Part shown: piece after piece, positions 10,501 through 18,649 of the stretch | Numbering within the stretch: position 1 is the stretch's first letter | Layout of the letters: every line of letters starts with the position of its first letter | Assembly (NCBI GenBank): GCA_020636505.1 | Contig: JACJXR010000004.1 | Location: 62,001-126,000 of the forward strand | Reading direction: 5' to 3' | Origin: Chitinophagales bacterium | GTDB lineage: Bacteria; Bacteroidota; Bacteroidia; Chitinophagales; Chitinophagaceae | Length of the DNA: 64,000 nt | Notes under the pieces: model-generated | Seen by the model: the letters and a program-made list of their open reading frames with translations, nothing else | Database searches by the model: none | What the model was told of the DNA's origin: nothing | Made by a program: the position numbers and the translations under genes

Positions 10501-10960
10501 CATCATAGCGAGAGATACCGCCACCTGCGGATCCGAACCAAAGATTGCCGTGACTATCGGTCAAGCTTGCTGAAGCACCATCCATAGTAAGGCCATCATC
10601 AGTGGTAAGTGTTTTAAAATGGCCAATGCCACCTGTACCTAATAGATAAGGCTGTCCCTCTTTATTTTTTACCACATCACCTTTTCGGTCTTTTAAAACC
10701 GGTAATGGGTGTTTCTCAGGAGGTGTTAATACTCTGTTTCCATACCTGATAGTTCCCTTTCGGGGCATGATATACTTTTCAGGTTTAGGCATAGTGTCCA
10801 GCATTACTACACGGGGTTGCAAACTATCAGGCAGGTCTGCAAGTACCGTAACTTTTGGAGGGATAATACTGTCCTGAGCCTTTTCAACAGAAACAGTAGC
10901 CTGTCGGTTAGTACAGGCTACTGTAAATATTAGTATCAGGTAAAAGACTCGTTTCATCAA
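7574..10960 (-). CDS. Reg_prop beta-propeller sensor histidine kinase (HisKA_3)
   Basis: 1128 residues. The N-terminus has a lipobox-like signal (FTVACTN), so the protein may be lipid-modified or cleaved there. About 14 Reg_prop repeats (residues 120-690; recurring GNIWFGT and FDGxSFTxF) form two periplasmic propellers, followed by a Y_Y_Y domain (about 800-885), a transmembrane helix (about 890-915), the HisKA_3 box IAQDLHDEVGSTLSS (phospho-His near residue 929) and HATPase_c (N-box KEVVNNAIKHS, G-box DDGKGFD). It resembles the hybrid two-component systems of Bacteroidota that sense polysaccharide breakdown products. Here the receiver and DNA-binding parts are a separate gene immediately downstream, and the output HTH is LuxR rather than AraC type. 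The ligand cannot be read from sequence. Confidence 0.93.
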   Translation of the reverse strand: MMKRVFYLILIFTVACTNRQATVSVEKAQDSIIPPKVTVLADLPDSLQPRVVMLDTMPKPEKYIMPRKGTIRYGNRVLTPPEKHPLPVLKDRKGDVVKNKEGQPYLLGTGGIGHFKTLTTDDGLTMDGASASLTDSHGNLWFGSAGGGISRYDGIRVTNYTTENGLANNIAVSIAEDRNGNIWIGGDESMVSCFDGRSFTNFSLTETKTNYRVNCITQDSDGKMWFGTTPAGVFIYYGDTIINRKGSNLFVNDIREILEDQKKNIWIATAGGGLHRFDGNAYKTFTNKDGLPSNGIFALEEDDDGNIWIGTSNGISMYDGFSFTNFTITDGIPDRRISDIKKDSKGNLWFGTSQGVCKYDGAGFTTFTKSEGLPGIIVNTITEDKTGNIWFGTLTAGVSCYYGDAFTYFNDVYGIPDNHIYCIAEDSAGNIWFGSSGSGLSVFDGRSFTILNTSQGLSGGFNHSIFKDRSGKIWIGPDAYAINLYDGYSFTRYNNQQGFPFDIKFYVTQDNDKKIWMATALNGVICFDGKSVTNYTNKQGLAGNDIRCILQDDEGNLWFSSSGHGLSCFDGKSFTTYNKEHGLPHDILWASAKDKEGNLWFGSSNGIAFLSAEKVKTIHDDIKVTGSFFKSFNKADGLPDNYVLQVQVLDDGKIAVGTNKGIAVFNISEDHSRLTNIEIYNTSTGYPIKDINGRQNCLLKDSKGVLWGGTGSGEQLIVRLDRSKIRRDSTPPTVVIRELKINNNPVCWSYLVPTRNTDSNSMPAYITEEVIKYGRKMTGTERDSVKNKYKSLKFDSLSKYNYIPQKLVLPYKFNEVTIDYGAIETGRPFMVNFQHFLEGYDREWSSATSNTSATFGNISAGTYTFKVKAQSPDGIWSEPIAYSFKVLPPWWATWWFRTLSLLLIASILYAIYRWRMNQVLKVERTRNSIAQDLHDEVGSTLSSVSLYVAVAQKGKETLPPKTATLLDKISKSTIKMMEGMNDIVWATKADNDTFEQVTNRMRAFAVNVTEAKGVSLKFDVEKGLERVKVDMKQRKNIYMLFKEVVNNAIKHSECKNLSVTLNLTGKKLDISIIDDGKGFDMGLVNNNIDNMGRNGIKGMKERASSIGAKLEIDSVVGQGTKVSLSLYL

Positions 10961-11015
10961 GGCAGTAAAACATTAAGATATGAAATATCTCTATGCTTCT
11001 GCCAATTAAGGACTG

Positions 11016-12008
11016 TTAGTGATGAAAGAACTTAATATAGCCCGGAGCTTCACCACGCTCTTGCAACTGAATGAAATATACACCTGATGACATATCAGGA
11101 ATAGCAGTGGTAATCTGTCCGCTTGTTGCTGTAAATGTTTGTGATTTTATGCGTTGGCCGGCATAGTTGTACAGATGTAATTGATACTCCTTGCCTGCAT
11201 TTAGTTCGCCATTCAAATACAACCTGCCATTTAAGGTATGTGCGTTGATATTGACTAAACGTTCTTTAGCTTCATAAACACCGGTAGTTTTCTCTTCTTT
11301 TAATAAATAGACCTCATAACTTGGTGGAGGTGGATTACTACCTAACTTCAATTCATAGCGTCTTATTGACAGTATGGGTGCCTTATGTGTTGCATCCCAA
11401 AAGCGTATATATTCTATAGATTCAATCGGGCTGTTAAGCGTATTAAACGCATCATTGTTTGATTTTGTTCTTAATACATTGGTATAGGTTTTACCATTGA
11501 CTGTTAAAGTACCATAGGCATCTGCTACATGCGTGTAGTATGTGGTTCCGCTGTTACCTGTCTGCGGATATGATACCGGCACTGTATCTGTATAAGAATC
11601 ATTATATGTAAATGGCCATACTGCAACCTTCCTATATGGAGCCAATATTGCTGTTGGGTTAGTCCCGGATGCCCTACCTATATACCTGAATTCTGTGGCT
11701 GTTTTTTGGCAAAACCAATGAGTACCGCTCGGCCATTTTTCTACGATATTAGTACCGGGAAACAACCCGGAAACTGTACTCCCACTTTTATCAATATAAG
11801 TATAGGTACCCGAGTCGTTATAGGTCAAATTGATATTCCAGGTTACATTTGCTCCTGTTGTTATTGCGGCATATATGCCATTTGTGTCACAGCCGTATAT
11901 AGTTACCGAGTCTCCTATATCAAATTTCAAGTGTTTGGTAAGCGTAGGCTGGGCAAAAGCCTGAGACATACATAATACAAGTAAAACAGTAGAGATAAAT
12001 AGTTTCAT
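11016..12008 (-). CDS. Secreted protein with T9SS type A sorting domain
   Basis: 330 residues. A clear signal peptide (LLVLCMSQAFAQ) is followed by about 210 residues rich in Thr, Tyr and Asn with no family I recognise, and a C-terminal sorting domain of the T9SS type A kind (NINAHTLNGRLYLNGELN; then YNYAGQRIKSQTFTA and SSGVYFIQLQ). It is therefore expected to be exported across the outer membrane and anchored or released. It is the first gene of the minus-strand run leading into the sensor kinase (55-base gap). A TATATTTG -7-like box sits at 12029-12036, 20 bases upstream of the start, without a good -33 partner. Confidence 0.8.
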   Translation of the reverse strand: MKLFISTVLLVLCMSQAFAQPTLTKHLKFDIGDSVTIYGCDTNGIYAAITTGANVTWNINLTYNDSGTYTYIDKSGSTVSGLFPGTNIVEKWPSGTHWFCQKTATEFRYIGRASGTNPTAILAPYRKVAVWPFTYNDSYTDTVPVSYPQTGNSGTTYYTHVADAYGTLTVNGKTYTNVLRTKSNNDAFNTLNSPIESIEYIRFWDATHKAPILSIRRYELKLGSNPPPPSYEVYLLKEEKTTGVYEAKERLVNINAHTLNGRLYLNGELNAGKEYQLHLYNYAGQRIKSQTFTATSGQITTAIPDMSSGVYFIQLQERGEAPGYIKFFHH

Positions 12009-12192
12009 AAAGCAGTTTTTAGTCTTGTCAAATATAGCCCCAAGCCCATGTATGGCATATAGGTAATATTACTGATTTTTAAGCCTCCTGCCGATATAAA
12101 CTCGATGTTAATCATATTTCCCTTGTTTATCCCTCATTCTGTCCAAATAGCGAAAGCAGAGTTACTTTAACACTCCGTTCAGGAAATAATAC

Positions 12193-12223
12193 TTGAATAG
12201 TAACTATTGTGTCCATACATTTG
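12193..12223 (+). promoter_or_regulatory. Bacteroidota-type promoter for the 112-aa gene
   Basis: TTG at 12193-12195, a 20-base spacer, and TACATTTG at 12216-12223 match the Bacteroidota sigma-ABfr consensus (TTG N19-21 TAnnTTTG) exactly. Transcription would start near 12228, about 14 bases before the ATG at 12242. Confidence 0.7.
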
Positions 12224-12241
12224 CATATTCATTAAGTAAAA

Positions 12242-12580
12242 ATGCGCACCGAACAAAAGAAACGGTTTAGCTTATTATCAGGATTAATGGCAGGTTTGTT
12301 CCTGTTGGTGGTGATTGGTGCGCATCAGAACTTTTCTCACAAAAAGCTACTTACCTACGAAGGGGACAACATCGAGTTGTCCATCGATCTAGATGACGAA
12401 GGCGATACCGATTGGGGGCTTCAGTTTCAGCAAGCACTTCAACCCGGTGAGTTCATCTACATCGACCAACCGCAACAGGTAAAAACAGCACAAGCATATT
12501 ATACCGAGCAAAACGGTAAGAAATCCTCCGAAAAGAGGCTCTACATCCTTTTCCATCAGCTTAGGTCGCACATAGGATAA
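12242..12580 (+). CDS. Small membrane-anchored protein of unknown function, 112 aa
   Basis: It has an N-terminal basic stretch (EQKKRF) and one transmembrane helix (about residues 11-27, LLSGLMAGLFLLVVIGA), then an acidic segment (IDLDDEGDTDW) and a basic C-terminus that would sit outside the cytoplasm. I recognise no family. It is preceded by a near-consensus promoter and lies 155 bases before the RND adaptor on the same strand, so it could be the leader gene of the efflux operon or an independent unit. Start ATG 12242 is the only sensible one after the promoter. Confidence 0.7.
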   Translation: MRTEQKKRFSLLSGLMAGLFLLVVIGAHQNFSHKKLLTYEGDNIELSIDLDDEGDTDWGLQFQQALQPGEFIYIDQPQQVKTAQAYYTEQNGKKSSEKRLYILFHQLRSHIG

Positions 12581-12735
12581 TTCTGCATCCTAAACAGATC
12601 TCAATCATTTTTCAAAAAAAATAATGGCTGCTTGCCATAGCAGTCGGCTATCAGATAGTATTTGCAGCTAAAAAACACGGCTGCAGGCAACAAATGGCAC
12701 ATATAAAATCATATTCTGTTAAACAGTAAAAAATC

Positions 12736-13818
12736 ATGAATAAATTCATCGTGTTCATCGGCTTATGTGCCATAATGTTAAACACTAGCTGCAAATCGCA
12801 CAAAAAAGAGCAAGAAATAGAGACAAGTTTTATGGTAACCTCTCCATTAAGGATTGACACTTCGGTTACCAAGGAGTATGTATGTCAAATACGTTCGATA
12901 AGCCATATTGAGATTATGGCACAAGAACGTGGTTATCTGGAAAACATATATATAGATGAAGGTCAGCACGTAAAAAAGGGGCAACCATTATTCAAAATAA
13001 TGCCCAAACTATACGAAGCTGAGTACAAAAGAGCCCAAGCAGAAGCAAAAGTTGCGGAAATAGAATACCTAAATACCAAGGCTCTTGCAGACAGCAACAT
13101 CGTATCTCCAAACGAGTTGGCTATGGCAAAGGCCAAATACGACAAGGCGAATGCAGAGCTTGCATTAGCTGATGTCCACCTACAGTTCACAATAGTAAAT
13201 GCACCATTCGATGGCATCATCGACAGGTTTCATGTACGATTAGGCAGCCTAATAGACGAAGGAGAGCTTTTAACAACACTGTCTGACAACAGTGAGATGT
13301 GGGTTTATTTCAATGTGCCCGAAGTTGAATATCTGGAGTTCAAGAGCAAAGTAAAGAATGACAGCTTGATGAAAGTGAACTTGCTTATGGCTAATAATGA
13401 AGTATTTCCATATACAGGCATTGTGGAAACAATTGAAGCCGACTTCAACAATGAAACAGGCAACATTGCTTTCAGAGCTACATTCCCTAACCCCAACGGG
13501 CTACTGAGGCATGGCGAAACCGGTAACATACTGATGCCGGTTCCTCTTCGGAATGCTCTTATCATACCGCAAAAAGCAACTTTCGAGATTATGGACAAAA
13601 AATTCGTATTTGTAGTTGACAAAAACGATGTGGTAAAACAAAAAGAGATCAAGATTGGACAAGAAATGACAGACTTGTGCGCGGTTACATGGGGACTAAA
13701 TGACGGTGATAGAATTCTTTTGGAAGGACTCAGAAAAGTAAAAGATGGAGATAAAATATCATTCGAGTACGAAGAGCCAAGGGAAGTGATGTCACATTTA
13801 AAACTGTTTACAGAATAA
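12736..13818 (+). CDS. RND efflux pump periplasmic adaptor (membrane fusion) lipoprotein
   Basis: 360 residues. The lipoprotein signal (LCAIMLNTSC) fits an inner-membrane-anchored adaptor. The barrel-sandwich half (VEIMAQERGYLENIYIDEG-type, GQHVKKGQPLFKI) is followed by a short alpha hairpin (about 90-135), the second lipoyl half (NAPFDGIIDRFHVRLGSLID), and beta-barrel and membrane-proximal domains up to the C-terminus. It joins the pump to the outer-membrane channel. It is the first gene of a three-gene operon with the pump 32 bases downstream. Family certain (HlyD/AcrA type); substrate unknown. Confidence 0.93.
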   Translation: MNKFIVFIGLCAIMLNTSCKSHKKEQEIETSFMVTSPLRIDTSVTKEYVCQIRSISHIEIMAQERGYLENIYIDEGQHVKKGQPLFKIMPKLYEAEYKRAQAEAKVAEIEYLNTKALADSNIVSPNELAMAKAKYDKANAELALADVHLQFTIVNAPFDGIIDRFHVRLGSLIDEGELLTTLSDNSEMWVYFNVPEVEYLEFKSKVKNDSLMKVNLLMANNEVFPYTGIVETIEADFNNETGNIAFRATFPNPNGLLRHGETGNILMPVPLRNALIIPQKATFEIMDKKFVFVVDKNDVVKQKEIKIGQEMTDLCAVTWGLNDGDRILLEGLRKVKDGDKISFEYEEPREVMSHLKLFTE

Positions 13819-13850
13819 CAGTAATTAAGAATTAAGTAAAAAGCAAGAAA

Positions 13851-16800
13851 ATGTTTAGAAGGTTCATACATAGGCCGGTACTTGCTATATCGATATCTCT
13901 TGTCATATTGTTCATGGGTATTTTAGCTATGAATACCCTACCTAAGTCACAGTTTCCATCCATTGCACCACCTATGGTAGTCGTAAACATCGCTTACCCC
14001 GGTGCCAGTGCCAATGTATTGGTAAACTCAGTACTCATTCCATTGGAAAAATCCATCAATGGTGTACCGGGAATGAGATATATGACATCAGATGCGACAA
14101 GTGCAGGTGAGGCCACCATACAAATAGTCTTCAACCTTGATGCCGACCCAAACATAGCGGTCGTCAACGTTAAGAACAGAATAGAACAGGTAATGAACCG
14201 GCTACCACCTTTGGTGCAGCGTGAAGGTATCATCGTAAACCGTATACAACCGAATATGCTGATGTACGTAAACTTGTATAGTAAAGACACATTGGCAAAC
14301 GAAAAATTCCTTTACAACTTTGCCAGTGTAAACGTAATACGCGAATTACAAAGGATTAACGGTGTTGCCAGTGCGAAGATATTGGGTAGTCGTCAGTATG
14401 CGATGCGAATATGGCTGAAGCCGGACAGAATGAGGGCATACAATGTATCGACAGAAGAAGTGATGGAAGCACTGAGCGAACAAAGTGTGATAGGCTCACC
14501 GGGAAGACTGGGTAGAAGTGATGGCAAACGCTCACAAGCATTGGAATATGTACTTACATATCAGGGCAGATATAATGAGCCCAGCCAGTATGAAAATGTA
14601 ATAATTCGTGCCAATCCTGACGGCGAGTTACTTTATTTGAAGAATATCGCCGATGTAGAGTTGGGAAGTGAATTCTATGACATCTATTCCAACATGGATG
14701 GACACCCATCGGCGGCAATAGTATTAAAACAGAACTATGGGAGTAATGCCAGCGCCGTAATAGAAAGCCTAAAGGAAAAGTTGGAAGAATTGAAAGAATC
14801 ATCTTTCCCTCCAGGTATGGAATACGAGATTAGCTATGATGTATCTCACTTCCTTGATGCGTCAATTGAAAAGGTTGTACACACACTCGTGGAAGCCTTT
14901 ATACTTGTTGCATTGGTGGTATTTGTATTCTTGGGAGATTGGCGTTCTACACTCATACCCACACTTGCGGTACCAGTATCGTTGGTGGGTGCATTCATAT
15001 TCATGCAATTGTTCGGCCTCACAATCAACTTGATAACATTGTTTGCACTTGTGCTGGCCATCGGTGTGGTTGTAGACGATGCGATTGTTGTGGTGGAAGC
15101 GGTGCATGCCAAAATGGAGGAGGAACATTTATCGCCTTACAAAGCAGTGAAGAAGGTATTACGAGAAATAAGTGGTGCTGTTATCGCTATCACGTTATTG
15201 ATGACAGCAGTGTTTGTTCCGATAGCTTTCATGTCAGGGCCTGTAGGTATCTTCTATAGGCAGTTCTCCATTACTATGGCTACAGCCATTGTCATATCAG
15301 GTGTCGTGGCGTTGACACTGACACCAGTTTTGTGCGCCATGATATTAAAGAACAATCATGGTAAACCTCGTAAGAAAACCATCATGAATAGGTTTATTGA
15401 CGGGTTTAACCGAGGCTTTGATAAACTTACAGGTAAATATGCCGGGCTGCTCAAGTTGATAGTCAATCGTCGAGTATTGACGTTCGGCTTACTGCTAGCA
15501 TTCTGTGCTGGCATATGGTTCACGACAAAGACTCTACCTGCCGGCTTCATACCCGCAGAAGATCAGGGTATGATATATGCCATTATTCAGACTCCTCCGG
15601 GAGCAACACTTGAGAGAACCAACGACATATCTCGCAAATTACAGCAACTGGCAGAGCATGTTGAAGGCATCCAATCTGTGTCCTCACTTGCAGGTTATGA
15701 AGTATTAACAGAAGGTAGAGGTTCCAATGCAGGCACTTGTTTGATCAATCTTAAAGATTGGTCAAGACGGGATCATACAGCACCTCAAATAATAGAGGAG
15801 TTGGAAGAAAAAGCCAAAGAGATACCCGGAGCCACAATTGAGTTCTTTGAGCCACCGGCTGTACCTGGTTATGGTGCTGCAGGCGGTTTCTCACTTCGCT
15901 TGTTGGATAAGACGAACACAGGAGATTATAAGGCCTTCGAAAAAGTGAACGACGAATTCATGGCAGCACTTAGAAAACGTAAAGAACTGACTAGCTTATT
16001 CACGTTTTTCGCAGCAAACTATCCTCAATATGAGTTGGAGATAGATAACAAAGTAGCAATGCAGAAAGGTGTATCAATCGGGAAGGCTATGGATAACCTG
16101 TCCATACTTATCGGTAGCACTTACGAACTGGGCTTTATACGCTTCGGAAGTTTCTATAAGGTATTCGTGCAGGCATCTCCCGAGTACAGAAAGTTACCGC
16201 AAGATATACTTAATCTATATGTCAAGAACGATCATGGCGAAATGGTCCCCTACTCTTCATTCATGAAAATGAAAAAGACACAGGGGCTTAACGAGATAAC
16301 GAGGTATAATATGTACACCTCATCAGCCATCAATGGTTCTCCAGCTAAGGGCTACAGCAGCGGTGAGGCCATAAAGGCAATACAAGATGTAGCAGAAAAG
16401 ACATTGCCCCGCGGTTATGACATCGACTGGCAAGGACTTGCAAAAGATGAGGTGTCTCGTGGCAACGAAGCCTTGTACATATTCTTGGTTGTATTAGGAT
16501 TTGTATATCTGGTACTTGCAGCACAGTATGAGAGTTTCATATTACCATTATCGGTAGTACTCTCTTTACCTGCAGGTGTATTCGGCTCATTCTTCCTCTT
16601 AAAGATTATGGGCTTGGCCAATGATATATATGCTCAGATAGGCCTGATAATGCTCGTTGGGCTTTTGGGTAAGAATGCGGTATTGATAGTAGAGTTCGCT
16701 GTTCAAAAAAGGCAACAAGGATCAACCATTTTCGATGCTGCAGTTGAAGGCGCCAAAGTCCGGTTCCGTCCGATATTGATGACATCGTTCGCATTTATTG

Positions 16801-17039
16801 CAGGTCTTATACCGTTGGTTGTAGCTACAGGGCCGGGAGCAATCGGCAACCGCACCATCGGCACAGCAGCAGCGGGAGGTATGCTGTTAGGTACAGTATT
16901 CGGGGTGATAATAGTCCCCGGTCTATACTACATTTTCGCCAAGTTAGCAGATGGCCGACAATTAATACGAGATGAGCACGAAGCTCCATTAACAGAAAAC
17001 TTTAGCAATGATGAAGAAGTTGATGACGATGAAAAATAG
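13851..17039 (+). CDS. RND efflux pump inner-membrane permease (AcrB/HAE1 family)
   Basis: 1062 residues, the usual length for a hydrophobe/amphiphile RND pump. Twelve membrane helices lie in the 1+5+1+5 pattern with two large periplasmic loops. TM4 carries the proton-relay Asp pair in GVVVDDAIVVVEA (about residues 407-408) and TM10 the conserved Lys in GLLGKNAVLIVEFA (about residue 940). The porter and docking domains (for example LDADPNIAVVNVKNRI) are intact. It exports drugs, detergents or metabolites using the proton gradient, together with the adaptor before it and the outer-membrane factor after it. The C-terminus is acidic (SNDEEVDDDEK), and its last bases overlap the next gene's possible starts. 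Confidence 0.95.
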   Translation: MFRRFIHRPVLAISISLVILFMGILAMNTLPKSQFPSIAPPMVVVNIAYPGASANVLVNSVLIPLEKSINGVPGMRYMTSDATSAGEATIQIVFNLDADPNIAVVNVKNRIEQVMNRLPPLVQREGIIVNRIQPNMLMYVNLYSKDTLANEKFLYNFASVNVIRELQRINGVASAKILGSRQYAMRIWLKPDRMRAYNVSTEEVMEALSEQSVIGSPGRLGRSDGKRSQALEYVLTYQGRYNEPSQYENVIIRANPDGELLYLKNIADVELGSEFYDIYSNMDGHPSAAIVLKQNYGSNASAVIESLKEKLEELKESSFPPGMEYEISYDVSHFLDASIEKVVHTLVEAFILVALVVFVFLGDWRSTLIPTLAVPVSLVGAFIFMQLFGLTINLITLFALVLAIGVVVDDAIVVVEAVHAKMEEEHLSPYKAVKKVLREISGAVIAITLLMTAVFVPIAFMSGPVGIFYRQFSITMATAIVISGVVALTLTPVLCAMILKNNHGKPRKKTIMNRFIDGFNRGFDKLTGKYAGLLKLIVNRRVLTFGLLLAFCAGIWFTTKTLPAGFIPAEDQGMIYAIIQTPPGATLERTNDISRKLQQLAEHVEGIQSVSSLAGYEVLTEGRGSNAGTCLINLKDWSRRDHTAPQIIEELEEKAKEIPGATIEFFEPPAVPGYGAAGGFSLRLLDKTNTGDYKAFEKVNDEFMAALRKRKELTSLFTFFAANYPQYELEIDNKVAMQKGVSIGKAMDNLSILIGSTYELGFIRFGSFYKVFVQASPEYRKLPQDILNLYVKNDHGEMVPYSSFMKMKKTQGLNEITRYNMYTSSAINGSPAKGYSSGEAIKAIQDVAEKTLPRGYDIDWQGLAKDEVSRGNEALYIFLVVLGFVYLVLAAQYESFILPLSVVLSLPAGVFGSFFLLKIMGLANDIYAQIGLIMLVGLLGKNAVLIVEFAVQKRQQGSTIFDAAVEGAKVRFRPILMTSFAFIAGLIPLVVATGPGAIGNRTIGTAAAGGMLLGTVFGVIIVPGLYYIFAKLADGRQLIRDEHEAPLTENFSNDEEVDDDEK

Positions 17040-18468
17040 AAAAATGAACAGGTATATCGGCACAGCCTGCTTGGCATTAACATTGGCAGGTTGTGTTCCG
17101 CAATCGCAAGTAACAAAGACAGTGAGCGATGTCACTCCAGCAAACTACAATAACGTAAGTGGAAACGATACCACCAATACGGCATCGGTTAATTGGAAAG
17201 ATTTTTTCTCAGACCCATACTTGCTTGCACTTATAGATACAGCACTCAAAAACAATCAGGAGTTAAATATCACATTACAAGAGATACAAGTATTACGCAA
17301 TGAGATTAAGGCTCGCAAAGGAGAGTACCTGCCGTTTGTAAGGATTAAAGGTGGTGCAGGTTTGGACAAAAAAGCCAGGTATACGAATCTCGGGGCTATG
17401 GAAGCCAACACTGAAATAGAACCCGGAAAAGAAATGCCTGACCCACTACCCGACTATCAAATCGGTGCTTACGCCACTTGGGAGGTAGACATCTGGAAAA
17501 AACTACGCAATGCAAAAAAGGCTGCGGTATCACGTTATCTGGCCGGTGTTGAAGGTAAAAACTTCGTTGTTACCAACCTGGTTGCAGAAATCGCCAACCT
17601 TTATTATGAATTACTTGCATTGGACAACCAATTGGCTATCGTCCAAAGAAACATCACCATCCAAAACAACGCATTTGAGATAGTGAAAATGCAAAAGCAG
17701 GCGGCTAGAGTAACAGAGTTGGCGGTTAGGCGTTTCGAAGCACAAGTATTAAACACACGTAGTCTACAATACGGCATACAGCAGAAGATCACAGAAACTG
17801 AAAACAAGATCAATTTCTTATTGGGTAGGTATCCACAACACATTACGAGAAACACAAACGGCTTTGAACATATCATACCCAATACCATACATGCAGGTAT
17901 ACCTGCTCAGTTGTTAGCCAATCGCCCAGACATTAAGCAGGCTGAAAAAGAATTGGTAGCAGCAAAGCTGGATGTTAAGGTAGCCAAAGCAAGATTCTAT
18001 CCTTCATTGGGAATTTCTGCGGGTGTAGGTTACCAAGCCTTTAACCCTTCATACTTAATGAAATCTCCTGAGTCATTGTTATACTCACTTGTAGGCGACT
18101 TATCAGCTCCATTGATAAACAGGAATGCCATTAAGGCAACCTACTATACAGCCAACGCGAAACAGTTGCAAGCCATATACAACTATGAGCAAACCATTAT
18201 CAATGCTTATATGGAAGTGTCCAACCAGTTGGCTAAGATCGGTAACCTTGAAAAGAGCTACAATCTGAAATCGCAACAAGTACAAGCACTGTCTCAATCA
18301 GTAAACATTTCAAACAGTCTCTTCAAGTCCGCAAGGGCAGACTATATGGAAGTATTGCTTACACAACGTGATGCACTTGAGTCAAAATTCGAATTAGTGG
18401 AAACAAAGATGCAACAAATGAATGCCATGGTCAATATTTACCGCGCACTGGGGGGTGGATGGCAATGA
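17029..18468 (+). CDS. RND efflux outer-membrane channel lipoprotein (TolC/NodT family)
   Basis: About 479 residues. The lipobox LTLAGC precedes two outer-membrane-efflux (OEP, PF02321) repeats. The first has ALIDTALKNNQELNITLQEI and TWEVDIWKKLRNAKKAA; the second has LLANRPDIKQAEKELVAAKLD and ARFYPSLGISAGVGY. The protein forms the trimeric exit duct for the pump encoded just upstream. Possible ATGs lie at 17008, 17011, 17023, 17029 and 17044; I chose 17029 because it gives a normal basic n-region (KNRKMNR) before the lipobox and overlaps the pump gene by 11 bases, but 17008 or 17044 cannot be excluded. A strong hairpin terminator follows. Confidence 0.92.
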   Translation: MKNRKMNRYIGTACLALTLAGCVPQSQVTKTVSDVTPANYNNVSGNDTTNTASVNWKDFFSDPYLLALIDTALKNNQELNITLQEIQVLRNEIKARKGEYLPFVRIKGGAGLDKKARYTNLGAMEANTEIEPGKEMPDPLPDYQIGAYATWEVDIWKKLRNAKKAAVSRYLAGVEGKNFVVTNLVAEIANLYYELLALDNQLAIVQRNITIQNNAFEIVKMQKQAARVTELAVRRFEAQVLNTRSLQYGIQQKITETENKINFLLGRYPQHITRNTNGFEHIIPNTIHAGIPAQLLANRPDIKQAEKELVAAKLDVKVAKARFYPSLGISAGVGYQAFNPSYLMKSPESLLYSLVGDLSAPLINRNAIKATYYTANAKQLQAIYNYEQTIINAYMEVSNQLAKIGNLEKSYNLKSQQVQALSQSVNISNSLFKSARADYMEVLLTQRDALESKFELVETKMQQMNAMVNIYRALGGGWQ

Positions 18469-18517
18469 GACCATTGGCAAGTGTAGGCCTATGGTGCATA
18501 GGCTTCATAGTAACAAA

Positions 18518-18545
18518 GAGCCGCCTTTTTAGGCGGCTCCCTTTT
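18518..18545 (+). terminator. Rho-independent terminator of the RND operon
   Basis: The stem GAGCCGCC (18518-18525) pairs with GGCGGCTC (18532-18539) around a six-base loop and is followed by CCTTTTT. It lies 50 bases after the efflux channel gene. Confidence 0.85.
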
Positions 18546-18584
18546 TATGGTTAACACTTCTCTTATTTCTGTATACCACATAAC

Positions 18585-18610
18585 AAAGGCAGCCGTAATC
18601 GGCTGCCTTT
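18585..18610 (-). terminator. Terminator of the 2091-aa giant gene
   Basis: AAAGGCAGCCG (18585-18595) and CGGCTGCCTTT (18600-18610) form an 11-bp perfect stem with a TAAT loop. It sits 40 bases beyond the stop of the minus-strand giant gene and back to back with the RND terminator, so it probably works in both directions. Confidence 0.8.
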
Positions 18611-18649
18611 AATAGATAAACATCTATCTATTGTTATTATAAAGCGTCT

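Noticed and set aside
14836..15259. Plus- and minus-strand frames inside the RND pump gene
   Set aside because: Shadows of the pump gene; overlapping frames with no independent signals.
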